Assembly: GCA_964599885.1 (NCBI GenBank)
Contig: CAZRHH010000002.1
Location: 80,124-144,123 of the forward strand
Length of the DNA: 64,000 nucleotides
Source: CAZRHH01 sp964599885
GTDB taxonomy: Bacteria; Chloroflexota; Dehalococcoidia; DSTF01; JACRBR01
Direction of reading: 5' to 3'
The notes under the pieces are model-generated. The model ran no database searches and had not been told where the DNA came from. It was given only the letters and a program-made list of their open reading frames with translations. The position numbers and the translations under genes are program-made. Every line of letters starts with the position of its first letter. Position 1 is the stretch's first letter. Below, one piece after another: positions 34,883 through 43,119 of the stretch.

Positions 34883-34936
34883 CGCTAGATTCCTCTCTTT
34901 GGATTCGTGCAAGGCGCTCATGCTATGCTCGCTGGC

Positions 34937-35425
34937 ATGGAGAGTTCGTTAGAACCGAAGGCTAGTCCTGAAACGGCGCGCTATGTCCTCAACCACACGA
35001 AAGGCGCGCTGGCACAACAACTGGTTGACGTGGACGCGATGGACTCGAAGGCCATGAGCGTCTTCGGCGTGGCGAGTACGGTGATTGGCCTCGCGGCGTT
35101 TGCGTTTGCCGGCGGCGGCGGTGCCTTCGTGACGATCCTGCTAGTTCCCGCCATCGTCGCATACGGGGCCGCGGCGGTGTTCTTCTTCATGTCCGTGCAA
35201 TCACGCGAATACACGGGCGGTCACTACGCCAGCTCCCTTTGGAAGAAGTTCGGCTTGCAGAGCGTCGAGACGATCGAGCAAGCGCTTGCGGCCGCTATAC
35301 CACTGCACTTTGAGAGGAACTTGGCGCTCATCCGTTGGAAGGTGCGAACCCTCGGAGGGGCGATGCGTGCCCTCGCGGCGGAGACCGGATTCATCGCCGT
35401 CGCACTCCTGGTATCACGATTCTGA
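34937..35425 (+). CDS. Small membrane protein with SLATT-like topology
   Basis: A 162-aa protein. After a 40-residue N-terminus there is a two-helix hairpin (MSVFGVASTVIGLAAFAFA and FVTILLVPAIVAYGAAAVFFFM), then a helical region of 70 residues and a C-terminal helix (GFIAVALLVS). This order resembles SLATT-type effectors that accompany nucleotide-second-messenger defence systems, but I cannot prove homology. A -10 TATGCT lies 7 nt before the ATG, so the mRNA is probably leaderless. Its 3' end overlaps the small minus-strand ORF. Confidence 0.6.
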   Translation: MESSLEPKASPETARYVLNHTKGALAQQLVDVDAMDSKAMSVFGVASTVIGLAAFAFAGGGGAFVTILLVPAIVAYGAAAVFFFMSVQSREYTGGHYASSLWKKFGLQSVETIEQALAAAIPLHFERNLALIRWKVRTLGGAMRALAAETGFIAVALLVSRF

Positions 35426-35561
35426 TCCTCCGCTCTGAGGGGTCACCGCCACCCTTAATGGTGCCTCCTCCATCCGGGACTATCTCGGGTGTGGCGGGCG
35501 CATCCGGCACGGCGGGCGTGGGCGCGGGTTCCTCTGGCTGAGGTGCTGGCTTCTCGTCCAT
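35391..35561 (-). CDS. 56-aa Pro/Ala-rich small protein
   Basis: ATG 35561 stands 7 nt after a near-perfect AAGGAGG, strong support for translation. The N-terminal 30 residues are Pro/Ala/Glu-rich (EKPAPQPEEPAPTPAVPD), then Gly-rich, then a basic tail RRIRIVIPGVRRR. It overlaps the 3' end of the membrane protein gene on the other strand by 35 nt. Probably an operon partner of the gene at 35638-36048. Confidence 0.55.
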   Translation of the reverse strand: MDEKPAPQPEEPAPTPAVPDAPATPEIVPDGGGTIKGGGDPSERRIRIVIPGVRRR

Positions 35562-35637
35562 CGGACGAACCTCCTTTCAAAGATGCCGCGAAGGCAACAC
35601 GATATTCGAGTCGCCACGGCTTGTCAGCGCTGGCGCG

Positions 35638-36048
35638 TTAGGTGTTCACAGCGGCGATGATCGCAGCCACCATGGCAGTGATGCCGGCGCCCACAACCTG
35701 GGAGGGGATCCGCTTCAGTAATGCGTCCATCACGCCCGGTTTCGCATCATCTTTCTCAAGCTCGGCGGCGATCATCCCAATGACATCGGCCGCCTCGGCG
35801 ACCTGCGCGTGCAAATTGTCGTCCACCGCGGCGAGCGTAACCTCGATGTCGCCGGTGTTTCCGGAAGCCTGTACACCAATGGTAGTACTGCCCGGTCCGC
35901 CCCCTGATGGTGCAGCGAGGACACCGATGCCTCCCGTGTTTGAGACTTTCATCCCCGTCATGTTCACGGTGAAACTGAAGGAGGGGGGATCCGACCGGAG
36001 GCTCTTTGCCGCCACGAGCAGAAGGTCGCGCGCCTCGGTGCGTTGCAA
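35638..36048 (-). CDS. Hypothetical protein in the tRNA-Arg island
   Basis: A 136-aa protein. A helical start (ARDLLLVAAKSLRSD) is followed by a beta-rich, Gly-rich part (SFTVNMTGMKVSNTGG and GSTTIGVQASG), a helical acidic part, and a hydrophobic C-terminal helix (VVGAGITAMVAAIIAAVN). TTG 36048 is chosen because GAGGAAAGG lies just upstream; a longer frame to 36144 lacks this. No family recognised. Confidence 0.5.
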   Translation of the reverse strand: MQRTEARDLLLVAAKSLRSDPPSFSFTVNMTGMKVSNTGGIGVLAAPSGGGPGSTTIGVQASGNTGDIEVTLAAVDDNLHAQVAEAADVIGMIAAELEKDDAKPGVMDALLKRIPSQVVGAGITAMVAAIIAAVNT

Positions 36049-36213
36049 TGTTTGCCTTTCCTCTTCAGAGTGGAGCCTGCTGCGCTGAGTGTATCCGATG
36101 TAGCCACGCCGGCAGGCTGCAACCACGACTATCGCGAACGCCAACGGACTGTGTGCGCAAACGTTGTATATGGAACGGACGCCATCGCACGGCGCGAGAC
36201 ACTACCGACCGAA

Positions 36214-36259
36214 CTTCGGAACCGAGGGTCGGGGGTTCGGATCCCTCCGGGCGTGCCAC
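36214..36259 (+). repeat. tRNA-Arg 3' remnant (att-like site)
   Basis: 46 bp, 45 identical to the 3' half of tRNA-Arg at 34404-34449. No 5' half is present, so it is not a tRNA gene. Confidence 0.9.
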
Positions 36260-36267
36260 ACAACCCC

Positions 36268-36369
36268 TCACACCACCCGCCACGCCTCTAACTCCGCGAT
36301 CGCGGCGGTGCTGCGGCCGAGCATCTCGTGGAATAGCGCGACGCCGCGTCGTTGCCGGTGTCGAGCGAT
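36268..36369 (-). pseudogene. 3' remnant of a phosphotransferase gene
   Basis: About 101 nt aligning to the 3' end of the gene at 38092-39180, ending in the same codons (EAWRVV then stop). The changes are synonymous (two Leu codons, one Ala codon, TAG to TGA) except for a single-base deletion near 36350 that breaks the frame. It lies directly after the tRNA-Arg remnant and before the HipBA cassette. Confidence 0.85.
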
Positions 36370-36384
36370 CGAACACAGATCCTT

Positions 36385-37614
36385 CTATCCATCGTCTTGA
36401 AGGGTCGCGAGGCGACGCTCGCAAAGACGAAGCAGCTCACCGGGGACGGCATCAGTTTCCCGCGCGGCCGCTGATGCCGCACTCTTTGCACGGCCGAGAA
36501 GCTCACCGAGCGTATCGCGCGCTCGGGCCACCGAGACGCCCCAGCCCGCAACTTCGTTGATGAGCCTGTCCGCCCTCACGTCCTCAATCTTGCGAACGGA
36601 GTCGATGTACATCGCCAGCTTCCGTTCCCCGTACAGTTCGGAACTCAGCAGGTCGTACGCCGGAGCGAGGCCGGCGATGCCCGGCTCCTTGTAGAGCAAC
36701 GAGAGATTCTTGGCGTGCGCGTCGCAGTTTCCGATCAGTACGTTCAGGACAACAATCCGCGCGAGCGTGACTACCGCTTCAGGCCCTGCTACATCGTCCA
36801 GGAATCGGGCGATCGTTCGCAACGACGGCCCGCCATACTCTTCGTACTTCTTCGCCGGCGAAAGGCCTAGCCCCTGGCAGAGATCCTCCTGGTGAACTCG
36901 CCGCACACCCGCTTTGGACGTAGCGCGGTCGAAGCGTTCGACGACAAGCAGCTTGCGCTCACCCACCCGCATCGTCTCAACGTTCGCGACCGGAATCCCG
37001 AGATTCCGCGCGAGGCGCATGCAGAATGCCTCGTTCTCCACAATGTTCGGGTACCTCGCGTTGTCCGGCTTAAGGATGTGCGTCGAAGGTGTTGCGGCGC
37101 TCGGGCGCACCCATGAACCGCCGGCGGCGCGCGTAAGCACGAGCTTCTCTTGCGCCCCCGCAAGCGAGAGGCGGACGCCGTCGCTGATACCGAGCGGGGA
37201 CTCGCGCAGGTTCGCTATCAGATTGGACAGCTCTCTCTCGGTCAGCGGCTCAGTAATACGCTTCGCGTCGGCGTCCGCGAGCGATTGGCCTTCGGGAAGG
37301 ATGACGATCGCACCAGCGCAGTCACGGCCGATCGCCTCGATCAGCGTGTATGTATCGCTCGCCTTGATGTCGAGGTCTTGCGCGATGAGGCGACGCTGCT
37401 CCTCTTCGGGCAACAGACCATCGAGGAACGCTCGCACCGCGTCGTTAGCGTAACGCTGGTCGGTAAGCGGGAATCGTTGCGAGAGGAGGGGTATGCCCAG
37501 GTCGTATGCCTGCATCGCCTCCGCGGTGTACGTGAGGTACATCCTGTTCGGGCGCCTTTTTTCGACGGTCGCAACGTGCTTCCCATGCATCCAGACGGCC
37601 AGCGCATCACTCAC
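36385..37614 (-). CDS. hipA: HipA-family serine/threonine kinase toxin
   Basis: Type II toxin of about 409 aa. Motifs: G-loop SLAGAQEKLVLTR, ILKPD with the ATP-binding Lys, VERFDR, catalytic loop IGNCDAHAKNLSLL and activation APAYDLLSS. By analogy it phosphorylates glutamyl-tRNA synthetase or a similar target and causes growth arrest. Start GTG 37614 (or TTG 37620) overlaps the antitoxin stop, so the pair is co-translated. The cassette is flanked by copies of a neighbouring gene's 3' end, a sign of transfer. Confidence 0.93.
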   Translation of the reverse strand: MSDALAVWMHGKHVATVEKRRPNRMYLTYTAEAMQAYDLGIPLLSQRFPLTDQRYANDAVRAFLDGLLPEEEQRRLIAQDLDIKASDTYTLIEAIGRDCAGAIVILPEGQSLADADAKRITEPLTERELSNLIANLRESPLGISDGVRLSLAGAQEKLVLTRAAGGSWVRPSAATPSTHILKPDNARYPNIVENEAFCMRLARNLGIPVANVETMRVGERKLLVVERFDRATSKAGVRRVHQEDLCQGLGLSPAKKYEEYGGPSLRTIARFLDDVAGPEAVVTLARIVVLNVLIGNCDAHAKNLSLLYKEPGIAGLAPAYDLLSSELYGERKLAMYIDSVRKIEDVRADRLINEVAGWGVSVARARDTLGELLGRAKSAASAAARETDAVPGELLRLCERRLATLQDDG

Positions 37615-37849
37615 GGTCAAATGGCCGCTTTTCGAGTGTGACCGTCACTCCAAGTTGCCGAAGGATGCGCAGGAGGCGGCGCACCTGTTCACTCTCCCTG
37701 CCGAGTTCCAGGTACGCGAGCGTCGTACGATCCATGCCAGCACGTTCGGCCAGCTGGGCCTGTGTCAGCCCCGCTTTGCGCCGGTAATACCTGATCGCCG
37801 CCCCCAACGACCGCGATGAGGTGAGGCGAAATTGCCCTTCTCGCGACAT
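37607..37849 (-). CDS. hipB: HipB-type XRE antitoxin
   Basis: An 80-aa DNA-binding antitoxin. The HTH is RRKAGLTQAQLAERAGMDRTTLAYLELG, given here as LTQAQLAERAGMDRT with flanks. It neutralises HipA and represses its own promoter; two matching dyads lie upstream. ATG 37849 begins the pair. Confidence 0.92.
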   Translation of the reverse strand: MSREGQFRLTSSRSLGAAIRYYRRKAGLTQAQLAERAGMDRTTLAYLELGRESEQVRRLLRILRQLGVTVTLEKRPFDRE

Positions 37850-37875
37850 TCAGCCTGCCTCGCTGCTACGAGCTA

Positions 37876-37928
37876 TGTGCGTGGCTAGCACAATACGCCA
37901 TAAATAAGCGATGTGCAACTAGCGCACA
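37876..37928 (-). promoter_or_regulatory. hipBA promoter with two operators
   Basis: TGTGC-N7-GCACA occurs twice (37876-37892 and 37912-37928), 36 bp apart centre to centre. On the minus strand TTGCAC (37918-37913) and TATTGT (37895-37890) form a promoter with a 17-nt spacer, so one operator covers the -35 and the other the -10. Confidence 0.75.
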
Positions 37929-38091
37929 TTATGCAGAGAGGCGGTGGTGTGACCTGAGCGCACACTCGTTGTCAAATTTGTTCTGGACCGAGCGGCGCAC
38001 ATCTCACCCAATGGGAGACTTCCACGCTTTGAACGCTACGCAGAGTTCGGACCAGCCCATGCGACGCATTATGTCGTGTACGAACCCCCCG

Positions 38092-39180
38092 CTACACCAC
38101 CCGCCACGCCTCCAGCTCGGCGATCGCGGCGGTGCTGCGGCCGAGCATCTCGTGGAACAGCGCGACGCCGCGTTCGTTGCCGGTGTCGAGCGAGCCGATG
38201 ACGATGACGGTGTATACCCAGTTGAACATCGCCGTCGTGCGGTAGTCGCGCATGCATTCTTCGACGCCGTAGTTGCGGACGCCGTTCGCTGCAAGCGTAT
38301 CGACGTACGAGCCGACGAGCTCCTGCTCGTGCGCCGCGCGGTCCGCCGGCGAGAGGCTGGTGCACAGAAAGTAGCCGAGATCGAACGCGCCGCGGCCGCG
38401 TGACGTGATCTGCCAGTCGAGCGCGACGATGTCCTTCGCGTCGGCAGTCGGGAAGACGAGATTGTCGAGCCGGAAGTCGCCGTGCATGACGGTAATCGGC
38501 GGCGCCGACAACAGATTCTGCAGGTGGACGACCTTGTCGGTCAGGCGCTCGCCCGCATCGCGCACCTCCGGCGGCAGCTTGTCGCCGACGAACTGCAGGA
38601 ACGGCGGCCACGCCATCTGATAGCTGGCCTGCGCGTGCTGGTGGCTCGGGTCGTTGTAGTACGGCAGCCAGTCGAGCGTCTCGAGCCGCGGGCTCTCCCA
38701 GAAGTGCGCGTGAAACGTCGCGAGCTGCGGCACGATCGCGCGCGCGTGCTCGACGCTGCAACCCGCGAGCTGTTCGCCGACGGGCGCCGGCGCCATGTCT
38801 TCGATCAGCAGGATGTATTCGTTGGTGTCGAGCCGCATGTCGCTGTAGTAGCGCTTCGGCTTGCGCAACGGCGCGTCGCCGAGATCGTCGTAGACGCGAA
38901 TCTCCAATTCGTAGAACCGCAGCGCGACGCCGATGCCCTTCGCCGTCGGCTCCGTCGCCGGAAACTTCGCGATGAGCGACGCCGGCGCATTCGCATCTTC
39001 ACGCTCGTACTGCAACCGCACCCGCGCGACCCGCCCAATGAACCCCACGCCGTCGCTGATCGACGACGCGTCGACGCTGGTCACGCGATTGTTGTTGATG
39101 ACGCCGTTGCGGCACAACGCATCCGTCATCCATTCGGGAGTGAGCGCATCAGGGCCGTCGGGTATCGGTAGTCTGTTCAC
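38092..39180 (-). CDS. Phosphotransferase family protein (APH/EcKinase-like)
   Basis: A 362-aa kinase-like protein. The Brenner loop is VMHGDFRLDNLVFP with Mg-binding Asp in IVALDWQ. Family members phosphorylate aminoglycosides, choline or ecdysteroid-like lipids; the close bacterial group sits with acyl-CoA metabolism. GTG 39180 follows GAGAGGAG. Its last 100 nt have a diverged copy at 36268-36369. Confidence 0.85.
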   Translation of the reverse strand: MNRLPIPDGPDALTPEWMTDALCRNGVINNNRVTSVDASSISDGVGFIGRVARVRLQYEREDANAPASLIAKFPATEPTAKGIGVALRFYELEIRVYDDLGDAPLRKPKRYYSDMRLDTNEYILLIEDMAPAPVGEQLAGCSVEHARAIVPQLATFHAHFWESPRLETLDWLPYYNDPSHQHAQASYQMAWPPFLQFVGDKLPPEVRDAGERLTDKVVHLQNLLSAPPITVMHGDFRLDNLVFPTADAKDIVALDWQITSRGRGAFDLGYFLCTSLSPADRAAHEQELVGSYVDTLAANGVRNYGVEECMRDYRTTAMFNWVYTVIVIGSLDTGNERGVALFHEMLGRSTAAIAELEAWRVV

Positions 39181-39227
39181 GGTGGCTCCTCTCGGCGCAA
39201 CGGCGGGTGGATGCCGGCGAGCGTCCA

Positions 39228-39965
39228 TCAGCGGCGCGATGCAGCGAGTTGCGGCGTGCGCGACCCGCCGCCGGATCCGGAGTTCTTCTCCAGCTCGCGC
39301 AGCCCGTCGATCGTGACGTCGATGATCGCTTTCTGCAGCGGCCACGGGCCGGTGGACCAGCGCGGAAACCGCTTGAGCGCGCCGAAGTCGATGCGGTACC
39401 GGTTGCGCCGCCCGTCCTTCACACGCACGAGGATGCTCTCGTCCTCGAGTTGCCGAAGGTTGGCCGCGGTGGCGCGTTCGGTGACGCCGACCATGCCCGA
39501 GATCTCATTCGCCGTTGGATCATCCGCATTGGCGACGGCGAGCAGCGTGCGCAGATGGTTGGTGAAGAAGCCCCAGCGCACCCCGCTCTCTTCCGAGAAC
39601 GCGCGCGCGTCGCCGGGGCGTAGCGGAGCGTTGCCGGCGTCCGCGTGACCGGAGAGTTCGAGCAGCGTCCGCACCAAACCGTCGGCGAAGCTGGCGGGCG
39701 TCGGCGGACCGGCGTTGCCCCGCCGGAACATCGCCAGGCGCTCGAAGTCCATCGAATACGTGTTCGAGCGGCCGACGCGGTGCCGGATGATGATGCCGGC
39801 GCCCTGTATATCGCTGAGCATCGCCAGCGTCGCGCGCTCGGTGATGCCGATCGCGTCGGAAATCTCACGCACGGTCGAGTCGTTGTGCTCGCACACGTAC
39901 GCCATGACGAGCGCGTGGTTCGTGAAGAGACCCCACCCGGGCGCTGCCGACTCTGTCACTGCCAT
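39228..39965 (-). CDS. Transcriptional regulator with two tandem winged-helix domains
   Basis: A 245-aa protein containing two copies of a MarR/ArsR-like winged helix: residues about 10-75 (GWGLFTNHALVMAYV, ISDAIGITERATLAML) and about 130-200 (RWGFFTNHLRTLLAVA, ISGMVGVTERATAANL). The copies are clearly related, so one chain may act as a pseudo-dimer. ATG 39965 follows AAGGAG. A dyad TTCAC-N5-GTGAA 75 bp upstream may be its operator. Confidence 0.8.
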   Translation of the reverse strand: MAVTESAAPGWGLFTNHALVMAYVCEHNDSTVREISDAIGITERATLAMLSDIQGAGIIIRHRVGRSNTYSMDFERLAMFRRGNAGPPTPASFADGLVRTLLELSGHADAGNAPLRPGDARAFSEESGVRWGFFTNHLRTLLAVANADDPTANEISGMVGVTERATAANLRQLEDESILVRVKDGRRNRYRIDFGALKRFPRWSTGPWPLQKAIIDVTIDGLRELEKNSGSGGGSRTPQLAASRR

Positions 39966-40235
39966 ATGCGCTCCTTGCAGACTGGCGGTTCGGCGCTATC
40001 TGCGACGGGCCCGGATTCTCGCCGGGAGGCGAAGATGGCGTTCACCACTCGTGAATCAGCACTTGCGCTTCCTGTGATGCCGTTCACGAAGCACTTACCC
40101 TGTTATCCAAATCAGCTTTTTCACATCATGCATCGCCGTTCACCCTTTTGACAAGGGGCCGCGCGCGAAAATCTTCATTGACGGCGGGCTTTTTCGGCCG
40201 CCGACGGCGCGTCCGTGACCGCTATCATCCTCGCG
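39966..40235. other. Intergenic region with GTTCAC motifs
   Basis: Contains the dyad TTCAC-CACTC-GTGAA (40041-40055), and two more GTTCAC copies near 40082 and 40138. A TTGACA (40148) and a TATCAT (40223-40228) point towards purU. No gene seen. Confidence 0.45.
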
Positions 40236-41108
40236 ATGCCACCCAACACGGACGCTCACACGACCGCCGTCCTGCTCCTCTCCTGCCGCGACCAGAAGGG
40301 GCTCGTCGCGGCGGTCTCCGACTTCCTGTACCGCAACAACGGCAACATCGTCCACGCCGACCAGCACACGGACCGCGAGGAGGACGTCTTTCTCCAGCGG
40401 GTCGAGTGGGAGGTGCGCGACTTCGCCATCCCGCGCGGAGACATCGCCGAGGCGTTCCGGCCGATCGCTGAGCGCTTCGAGATGAGCTGGACGCTGCGGT
40501 TCTCCGACTACGTGCCGCGGATGGCCGTGCTGGTCTCGCGGCTGCCGCACTGCCTGTACGACATCCTCGCGCGATGGCGCCTCGGCGAGTTCCAGGCTGA
40601 GATTCCGCTCGTCATCAGCAATCACGACGACGCGCGTTCGATCGCCGGTGACTTCGGGCCGGCGTATCACCACCTGCCGGTCGGTGCGACGACGAAGGAT
40701 GAGCAAGAAGCCGCGGTGCTCGCGCTGTTGCAGGAGCAGAACGTCGACGTCGTCATCCTCGCGCGCTACATGCAAATCCTCAGCGACGGCTTCGTGCGGC
40801 ACTTCCCGCAGCGCATCATCAACATCCATCACTCATTCTTGCCGGCGTTCGCGGGGGCGCGACCGTACCATCAAGCGCACGAACGCGGCGTGAAGATCAT
40901 CGGCGCGACGGCCCACTATGCGACGCCCGAACTCGATCAGGGTCCGATCATCGACCAGGGCGTCGCGCCCGTCAGCCACCGCGACGCGGTGAGCGATCTC
41001 GTCCGCAAGGGCCGCGATCTCGAAAAGGTGGTGCTCGCCCGCGCGGTCGATCTGCACCTGCGCAACCGCATCCTCGTCTACGGCAACAAAACTGTCATCT
41101 TCGACTAG
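40236..41108 (+). CDS. purU: Formyltetrahydrofolate deformylase
   Basis: Hydrolyses 10-formyl-THF to THF and formate, balancing one-carbon pools for purine synthesis. 290 aa: N-terminal ACT domain (LLLSCRDQKGLVAAVSDFL), then formyltransferase-type domain with INIHHSFLPAF, GATAHYAT and LDQGPIIDQ, holding the Asn/His/Asp catalytic set. ATG 40236 is 7 nt after the -10 TATCAT, so the transcript is probably leaderless. Confidence 0.93.
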   Translation: MPPNTDAHTTAVLLLSCRDQKGLVAAVSDFLYRNNGNIVHADQHTDREEDVFLQRVEWEVRDFAIPRGDIAEAFRPIAERFEMSWTLRFSDYVPRMAVLVSRLPHCLYDILARWRLGEFQAEIPLVISNHDDARSIAGDFGPAYHHLPVGATTKDEQEAAVLALLQEQNVDVVILARYMQILSDGFVRHFPQRIINIHHSFLPAFAGARPYHQAHERGVKIIGATAHYATPELDQGPIIDQGVAPVSHRDAVSDLVRKGRDLEKVVLARAVDLHLRNRILVYGNKTVIFD

Positions 41109-41111
41109 GGC

Positions 41112-41648
41112 CTATCGCGGAAGGTCGAGGCGATCGGCGCCCGTCGCATTGCGCAATCTGGTACCGGAGAACTCGAGCGTCGATGCGATGACGCGCTGCC
41201 ATAGCTCGACGAGCGACGGCGTGATCCGCAGCTCGACGTTCGAGCCGGCGATCGCCGCCAGCAGATCACCGACCGGATCGACGCTCAGCGGTTCGACGGT
41301 CTCGCGCGTCACGTAGTGGCCGGAACCGTCGGCGCGGGCGGACGCGAACGGCGCGTCCGGCATCGTGTAGCGATACAGCGTCGTCGCCCGGATGCGCGCG
41401 AGCCACGCCGACTCGACGGCGATGATCATGCGGGCATCGACGCCGCGCAAGAAGCGTTCGCGGTCGGCGTCGCTCGTGCGATCGCTCGGCCAGAAGCAGG
41501 CGCGCGGACAATCGCGAGGGACGTAGTACATCGGCGCGTGCCACTCGCTGATCGCCCAGACGAGCGGCTCGATATGCGGCGGTTCAAGCGGTGATCGAGG
41601 AACGAACACGCGGATATCCGGCTCTTCGCTGAAGTGATAGAGCGGCAT
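41112..41648 (-). CDS. DUF6886-like protein
   Basis: A 178-aa protein. The start LYHFSEEPDIRVFVPR, the WAISEWHAPMYYVPRDCPR segment and a following FW match what I recall of DUF6886, a family of unknown function. ATG 41648 begins at this motif. It lies 8 nt after the amidase stop on the same strand, so the two are probably an operon. Confidence 0.65.
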   Translation of the reverse strand: MPLYHFSEEPDIRVFVPRSPLEPPHIEPLVWAISEWHAPMYYVPRDCPRACFWPSDRTSDADRERFLRGVDARMIIAVESAWLARIRATTLYRYTMPDAPFASARADGSGHYVTRETVEPLSVDPVGDLLAAIAGSNVELRITPSLVELWQRVIASTLEFSGTRLRNATGADRLDLPR

Positions 41649-41656
41649 ACCAGCCG

Positions 41657-43060
41657 TCAGATCGGCGCCGACGGCGCGACGAGCGGCCACGGCCGTTCGC
41701 GTTCCAGCACCAGCGCCAGGTCGAGCAGCAACGCGTCATCGTGGCGACGGGTGTACGCCTGCAGCCCGATCGGCAACGCGTTCGATGAAAGCCCGGCGGG
41801 CATCGAGATCGCGGGATAGCCGGCGATGTTGCCGGGGATCGTCAGCGCGCCGTTGTTCGAACGCGGCACCCTCACCTCACCGACGAACGCGGGCATCGGG
41901 CCCTCCGCCGCGAACGGCTCGACGGGGCTCGTCGCGCACAGCAGCACGTCCACCTGCTCGAAGACGTCCGCCATCGCCTCGTTCATCGCCACGCGGAAGC
42001 GATCGACCGACGCCGCATGCCAGACGCGATAGCGATCCATGAACTCCATGCCGGCGCGGATCTCGTAGGTCAGGTCGTCTCGGCAATCCGGCCACACACC
42101 CTTGAGGTCGTTGAACAGCCCGGGCGCGCCGGCATTCATCCACGCGCCCGCGTTCTCCGGAATCTCGACGTCGATCTCGACGCGCTCCATGCCCGTCGCA
42201 GCAATCAGCGCCTCGCCGGCATCGCTCACCACGCGCTCGACGTCGGGATGAATGATCGCGTTGTTGAGATTGGGGATCAGCGCGACCCGCAGTCCCTTGA
42301 ACATGCGTGTACCAAGATCGCGCTCCCAACCCTCCACCTTCGGCAGGCTAAAGGCATCACGCGCGTGATACCCCGCGGTCGCGTCGTACCAGCGCGCGGC
42401 GTCACGCACGCTACGGGCGACGCAGCCCCAATTGCTCGTCAGCGGTCCGTTGCGCTGGCGCGGCCCGCGCGGGATGCGCCCGAATGATCCCTTCATGCCG
42501 ATGAGCCCCGTGTACCCGGCCGGGATGCGGATCGAGCCGCCGCCGTCGCTCGCCGTGGCGATCGGCACGAGGCCGCCAGCAACCGCAGCCGCGCTGCCGC
42601 CCGACGATCCGGCCGGGGTGCGTTCGAGGTTCCACGGATTGCGCGTCGTGCCGTGCAACTTCGTCGACGTGTACGCGACGAGCCCAAACTCCGACGCTGT
42701 GCTCTTGCCGACGATCACAGCGCCTGCCGCGCGGATCCGCTCGACGTGGATCGAGTCGCGCTCGGCGATGTTGTCCTTGAACACGACCGAACCGTGCGTC
42801 GTCGGCATGCCCTTCGCATGTTCGAGATCCTTCACCAGCAGCGGCACGCCCGCCCACAGCCCCGGATACTCCCCGGCAGCGATGCGACGATCGATCTCCG
42901 CCGCCTGCGCGCGCGCGCCGTCAGCATCGAGATGCGCGATCGCGTTCAGCTTCGACCCCGCGATCGCATCGAGCGTCGCTTCGAGTACGTCCGCAGACTT
43001 CACGTCGCCGCGCCGAATCGCGTCGGCCAGCGAGGATGCGTCTTCGAGCCACGGCTTCAC
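41657..43060 (-). CDS. Amidase signature family protein
   Basis: A 467-aa amidase. The Ser-cisSer-Lys triad is present: Lys in LLVKDLE, Gly/Ser-rich GSSGGSAAAVAGG and DGGGSIRIPAG with the nucleophile Ser. It hydrolyses an amide; substrate unknown (not clearly GatA, as no gatB/C is nearby). GTG 43060 follows GGGGAGG. Its promoter probably has -10 TATAGT at 43119-43114, directly beside a long heptamer array. Confidence 0.88.
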   Translation of the reverse strand: MKPWLEDASSLADAIRRGDVKSADVLEATLDAIAGSKLNAIAHLDADGARAQAAEIDRRIAAGEYPGLWAGVPLLVKDLEHAKGMPTTHGSVVFKDNIAERDSIHVERIRAAGAVIVGKSTASEFGLVAYTSTKLHGTTRNPWNLERTPAGSSGGSAAAVAGGLVPIATASDGGGSIRIPAGYTGLIGMKGSFGRIPRGPRQRNGPLTSNWGCVARSVRDAARWYDATAGYHARDAFSLPKVEGWERDLGTRMFKGLRVALIPNLNNAIIHPDVERVVSDAGEALIAATGMERVEIDVEIPENAGAWMNAGAPGLFNDLKGVWPDCRDDLTYEIRAGMEFMDRYRVWHAASVDRFRVAMNEAMADVFEQVDVLLCATSPVEPFAAEGPMPAFVGEVRVPRSNNGALTIPGNIAGYPAISMPAGLSSNALPIGLQAYTRRHDDALLLDLALVLERERPWPLVAPSAPI

Positions 43061-43113
43061 AGGCACCTCCCCGGAGGAAAACAAAGAAGGACGGCAAAGA
43101 ACAGAGTCCGAAT

Positions 43114-43119
43114 ACTATA
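43114..43119 (-). promoter_or_regulatory. -10 box abutting the heptamer array
   Basis: On the minus strand TATAGT begins exactly where the GAACAGA repeat ends, about 54 nt before the amidase GTG. Confidence 0.5.

Larger units (their letters stand above)
34404..36259. mobile_element. tRNA-Arg mini-island flanked by 46-bp att-like repeats
   Basis: Left repeat 34404-34449 runs from the tRNA anticodon loop to its 3' end; right repeat 36214-36259 is identical except for one base (34430 A, 36240 G). This is the usual footprint of a tyrosine-recombinase element: intact tRNA on one side and 3' remnant on the other. The roughly 1.8-kb inside holds four small genes and no integrase, so it is a remnant, a satellite moved in trans, or a cargo cassette. 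Confidence 0.8.

Noticed and set aside
36160..36213. Second tRNA gene at 36.2 kb
   Set aside because: Only the 3' half from the anticodon loop onward is present; no D-arm or acceptor 5' strand can be drawn.
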